7,203 nt of DNA from an uncultured Alphaproteobacteria bacterium (GTDB lineage Bacteria > Pseudomonadota > Alphaproteobacteria > Paracaedibacterales > CAIULA01): positions 1 to 7,203 of the forward strand of contig CAIVFQ010000050.1 of assembly GCA_903905285.1 (NCBI GenBank), in the 5' to 3' direction. Of the stretch, positions 5,205 to 7,203 are shown one piece after another. The first letter of the stretch is position 1. Every line of letters begins with the position of its first letter. Position numbers and translations under genes: made by a program. The notes under the pieces are model-generated. The model did no database searches and was not told the origin of the DNA. It was given only the letters and a program-made list of their open reading frames with translations.

Positions 5205-6103
5205 ATACCAATATGTTTTTGGCCTTTATCGGCGGCTAGAGCGATTTGTTTTTGGCGTTCACGAAGGGTTCCCTTTTTACGATCGCTTACTTTCTCAACA
5301 CAATGGGGGCAGGAAACGCCCGTCTCGTAATCCTCTGACATCAGGTCTTCCTGCGTCAGGGGCATGCGACATCCATAACAAAGGGAATAATCGCCCCTGT
5401 TTAGGGAATGATCAACAGTGACGCGTTGATCAAAAACAAAGCAGTCACCTTCCCATAAACTTTTTTCGGTTGGAATTGTTTCCAAATATCTAAGAATGCC
5501 GCCTTTAAGGTGGTAAACGTTTTCGAACCCTTGTGCCAACATATAAGAAGATGCTTTTTCACAACGAATGCCGCCTGTGCAAAACATGGCGACTTTTTTA
5601 TGTTTTTTTGGGTCGAATTCTTTGCTAATAACTTCGGGAAATTGGGTGAAACAAGTCGTGTTTGGATCCATGGCACCTTTGAAAGTTCCAATGCGGACTT
5701 CGTAATCATTACGAGTATCAATCAGAACAACCTCGGGGTCTTGAATCAGTTGGTTCCAATCCTCGGGCTCAATGTATGTTCCTGCCCGAATTGTTGGGTC
5801 AGTTCCAGGAACGCCAAGGGTCACAATTTCCTTTTTTAATTTGATTTTTAAGCGATAAAAGGGGCACTTCTCAGACATGGATTCCTTATATTCCAACGCG
5901 TGGAATCGGGAATCATTTTCAAACCAAGCCTTTAACTCGTCAATGGCTTGCCTGGTGCCGGAAACTGTGCCGTTAATACCCTCTTCTGCCAATAAAAGAC
6001 TTCCTTTAATATCGTGGCTTTGGCAAAAATCTTTTAATACAGGCTGAAGCTGTTGATAGTCAGACAGTTTGGTGAATTTGTATAGAGCGGCAACAATAAA
6101 CAT
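5189..6103 (-). CDS. trhO: tRNA uridine(34) hydroxylase, rhodanese-type (TrhO/YceA)
   Basis: A 304-residue cytoplasmic protein of the TrhO (YceA) family, which hydroxylates uridine 34 in certain tRNA anticodons to 5-hydroxyuridine in an oxygen-dependent reaction, the first step toward cmo5U/mcmo5U wobble modifications. The N-terminal acylphosphatase-like domain (about 1-95) contains the hallmark [11 protein letters not shown] (39-49). The rhodanese domain (about 105-210) has [17 protein letters not shown] (125-141) and the active-site loop [13 protein letters not shown] (173-185) with the family's key Cys175 and second Cys181. The C-terminus carries two paired cysteines, C242-x2-C245 and C265-x2-C268, that look like a zinc site and are common in the family. 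All expected residues are present. The start is ATG 6103-6101. It is divergent from the methyltransferase gene and 171 bases upstream of the minus-strand surface-protein gene, with separate promoters likely. Confidence 0.95.
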   Translation of the reverse strand: MFIVAALYKFTKLSDYQQLQPVLKDFCQSHDIKGSLLLAEEGINGTVSGTRQAIDELKAWFENDSRFHALEYKESMSEKCPFYRLKIKLKKEIVTLGVPGTDPTIRAGTYIEPEDWNQLIQDPEVVLIDTRNDYEVRIGTFKGAMDPNTTCFTQFPEVISKEFDPKKHKKVAMFCTGGIRCEKASSYMLAQGFENVYHLKGGILRYLETIPTEKSLWEGDCFVFDQRVTVDHSLNRGDYSLCYGCRMPLTQEDLMSEDYETGVSCPHCVEKVSDRKKGTLRERQKQIALAADKGQKHIGISRFP

Positions 6104-6136
6104 AAGCTTGGTTTCTTAATAATCTAGTTGGCTAAA

Positions 6137-6165
6137 AAAATAGCATAGTTGAAAAATTGCAACAA
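6137..6165 (-). promoter_or_regulatory. possible promoter of trhO
   Basis: On the minus strand TTGTTG (6165-6160) and TATTTT (6142-6137) are 17 bases apart, and TG one base before the -10 gives an extended -10. Both hexamers match consensus only moderately. The leader to the ATG would be about 30 bases, without a good Shine-Dalgarno. Confidence 0.25.
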
Positions 6166-6188
6166 GTTTTGCGTTAAAAAACTCATAC

Positions 6189-6204
6189 AATGGCTTGTGC
6201 CATT
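6189..6204. repeat. small perfect hairpin in the trhO/methyltransferase divergent spacer
   Basis: AATGGC (6189-6194) and GCCATT (6199-6204) flank a TTGT loop, followed by two more Ts on the plus strand. No plus-strand gene ends just before it, so it is not an obvious terminator. It may be a regulator site between divergent promoters, or chance. Confidence 0.25.
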
Positions 6205-6271
6205 TTCATGAATAGAGCAGAATGCCCATGTCATTTTATCAAACCTTGTGACGTAAATTCGTAGATTTATT

Positions 6272-6276
6272 AAGGA
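6272..6276 (+). promoter_or_regulatory. probable Shine-Dalgarno of the methyltransferase gene
   Basis: AAGGA lies 11 bases before ATG 6288, slightly far but usable. No other ATG is better placed. A weak TTGTGA/TATTAA pair (6246-6251, 6268-6273) overlaps it, so that pair is unlikely to be the promoter if this site is used. Confidence 0.4.
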
Positions 6277-6287
6277 CTGTTATCTTT

Positions 6288-7049
6288 ATGAGTGAGAATA
6301 TTAGCGAGAGACAAAAAGAGCTCTATGAAAAAATTCATGAGATTTATAAAGCTCACTATTATGATAAATATTCCATGGAATATAGAAGAAAGTATATATA
6401 CGATTTTTTCCTGAAACAACGCGATCTTAACGGTTGTAAAGTTGCCGATTTAGCTTCGGGAGCCGGAGATAATACGGTTGAATTTTTGAAGGTTTATCCA
6501 GGGGCTATACCTACGGGATTTGATATTTCCGACAAGGCATGCGTGGACTATGAAAAAACAACGGGTTTCCAATCCTACCAGATGGATTTAACCCAAGACA
6601 TAATAATTGAAGAACAGTTTGATGTCGCTATCATAGTAGGGGGGCTGCATCACTGTGTATCAGACCTGGAAAAAACATTGCAGAACATAGCAAAGCTCTT
6701 AAAAAAGGATGGGATGCTTATGTTTATGGAACCTAATGCAGATTACTTTTTAGAGAAGATAAGGAAAAAATGGTACAAAAAAGATACGGCATTTTTTGAT
6801 GATTTAACTGAGCACGCCTTATCGTATCCAGAGCTAAAAAAAATGACACCACATTTATTTGAAGAAGTTGAGGTTGCTTATCGGGGCGGGCCTGCCTATT
6901 TTCTTGTCTTGAATAGTGCTATTTTTCGTATGCCAAAATTTCTCAAAAATCTTTATTCCGGTCTTCTTATAAAAAGTGAGAAACTCTTTAATAAAATCCT
7001 TCCATCATATTTCTCTGCATATTTTATAGTTTGCTGGCGCCGTAAGTAA
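6288..7049 (+). CDS. class I SAM-dependent methyltransferase, substrate unknown
   Basis: A 253-residue methyltransferase of the Methyltransf_11/25-like class I fold. SAM-binding motif I is VADLASGAGDNT (52-63), a variant of the usual D/E-x-G-x-G-x-G with Ala-Ser at the second and third positions. The acidic motif II is TGFDIS (76-81) with Asp79. MDLT (99-102) matches the adenine-contacting acidic position. FDVAIIVGGLHHC (111-123) is motif IV, and LLKKDGMLMFMEPN (137-150) is the post-motif strand. A short helical N-terminus and a hydrophobic, basic C-terminal region (about 205-253, ending W-R-R-K) flank the core. The C-terminus may bring it to a membrane or lipid-linked substrate. Methyltransferases of this size occur in glycan, lipid and small-molecule pathways, and nothing here fixes which. 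The gene is visibly AT-rich, with several ATA and AGA codons, and lies next to a probable insertion-sequence end, so acquisition by transfer is possible but unproven. Confidence 0.85.
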   Translation: MSENISERQKELYEKIHEIYKAHYYDKYSMEYRRKYIYDFFLKQRDLNGCKVADLASGAGDNTVEFLKVYPGAIPTGFDISDKACVDYEKTTGFQSYQMDLTQDIIIEEQFDVAIIVGGLHHCVSDLEKTLQNIAKLLKKDGMLMFMEPNADYFLEKIRKKWYKKDTAFFDDLTEHALSYPELKKMTPHLFEEVEVAYRGGPAYFLVLNSAIFRMPKFLKNLYSGLLIKSEKLFNKILPSYFSAYFIVCWRRK

Positions 7050-7089
7050 AAGGCAGTAGGTGGATTGTAGATCTCCACGGGGTGCCTTT
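7049..7089. terminator. interrupted hairpin just after the methyltransferase stop
   Basis: AAAGGCA (7049-7055) pairs with TGCCTTT (7083-7089), and inside it GTGGA (7060-7064) pairs with TCCAC (7074-7078), separated by a symmetric 4x4 internal loop. It begins at the last base of the stop codon. The only T-run is part of the stem, so it is a weak terminator candidate. It could also be part of an older repeat or insertion remnant. Confidence 0.3.
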
Positions 7090-7113
7090 AGAGAAGAGTT
7101 TGGAAAGAAATCT

Positions 7114-7203
7114 TGTAACTACCCAGGTTTATTGTGGGCAGAACTGAGGATTTAGGATGGCATGAAAGATATTAAACCCCTGTTTGCGTCTCGTTGAGAG
7201 AAA
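7114..7203 (-). mobile_element. probable end of an IS66-like insertion sequence (partial)
   Basis: TGTAACTACCCAGG (7114-7127) resembles, from memory, the terminal inverted repeats of some IS66-family elements (TGTAACTA-type ends). It is followed within two bases by the stop codon of a minus-strand frame whose product looks like a transposase C-terminus, the compact arrangement expected at an IS end. The rest of the element would lie beyond the window. The boundary is approximate and no second end or target duplication can be seen. Confidence 0.4.
7129..7203 (-). CDS. C-terminal end of a probable IS66-like transposase (partial)
   Basis: Reading inward from the window end on the minus strand gives 24 codons and a TAA (7131-7129). 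The peptide contains S-T-R-R-K-Q-G-F-N-I-F-H-A-I, matching the S-T-x-R-K-Q-G-x-N-x-F-x-A pattern I associate with the C-terminus of IS66-type transposases. Only this fragment is visible, so intactness cannot be judged. The match rests on memory of the family and a short stretch. Confidence 0.35.
   Translation of the reverse strand, partial: FLSTRRKQGFNIFHAILNPQFCPQ

Noticed and set aside
4879..5211. 110-residue minus-strand ORF bridging trhO and the surface-protein gene
   Set aside because: It overlaps the exported-protein leader in another frame, is Phe/Leu/Cys-rich as expected from AT-rich spacer, and lacks a Shine-Dalgarno.
5064..5421. Plus-strand ORFs across the trhO 3' end (5064-5330, 5185-5421)
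   Set aside because: They are antisense to the well-supported trhO frame and show no family features.

Overview
The window looks like a piece of a low-to-moderate-GC alphaproteobacterial chromosome. The best lineage marker is a short GapR (DUF2312) protein, a nucleoid protein essentially confined to Alphaproteobacteria. HldE points to a Gram-negative envelope with heptose-containing glycans. The AT-rich intergenic DNA, two unrecognised exported proteins, a dispersed-looking palindromic repeat and a probable insertion-sequence end fit a host-associated group such as Holosporales. That placement is inference; no rRNA or other phylogenetic marker is present.

Layout. Positions 1-99 appear to be the 3' end of an unidentified gene with a very basic tail. 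Positions 100-394 hold no convincing gene, only a weak 38-codon ORF and a possible gapR promoter. gapR lies at 395-640. A promoter-like element overlapped by a perfect 11-bp inverted repeat (707-748) precedes an unrecognised, probably exported protein (775-1614). A Bax inhibitor-1 family membrane protein follows (1705-2427, start fixed by a good Shine-Dalgarno). Next is an 86-bp composite palindromic repeat with matching ends and a possible 5-bp target duplication (2461-2546), then hldE (2617-4074). Convergent with hldE, on the minus strand, is a gene for a probable outer-membrane or secreted beta-rich protein (4124-5017). Upstream of it on the same strand is trhO, a rhodanese-type tRNA U34 hydroxylase (5189-6103). 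Divergent from trhO is a class I SAM-dependent methyltransferase (6288-7049). From about 7114 to the window end there is a probable IS66-like transposase 3' end on the minus strand with a candidate IS terminus.

Functional coherence. The genes do not form one operon or a recognisable new multi-gene system. They look like separately promoted housekeeping genes (gapR, Bax inhibitor-1 family, hldE, trhO) interspersed with lineage-specific envelope or secreted proteins and mobile DNA. The possible links are envelope-related: HldE makes the heptose precursor for lipopolysaccharide, the 4124-5017 product looks like a surface protein, and the methyltransferase could act on a glycan or small molecule, though nothing in the sequence fixes its substrate. 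The items most worth following up are the two unrecognised exported proteins, the operator-like palindrome, the composite repeat and the IS end.
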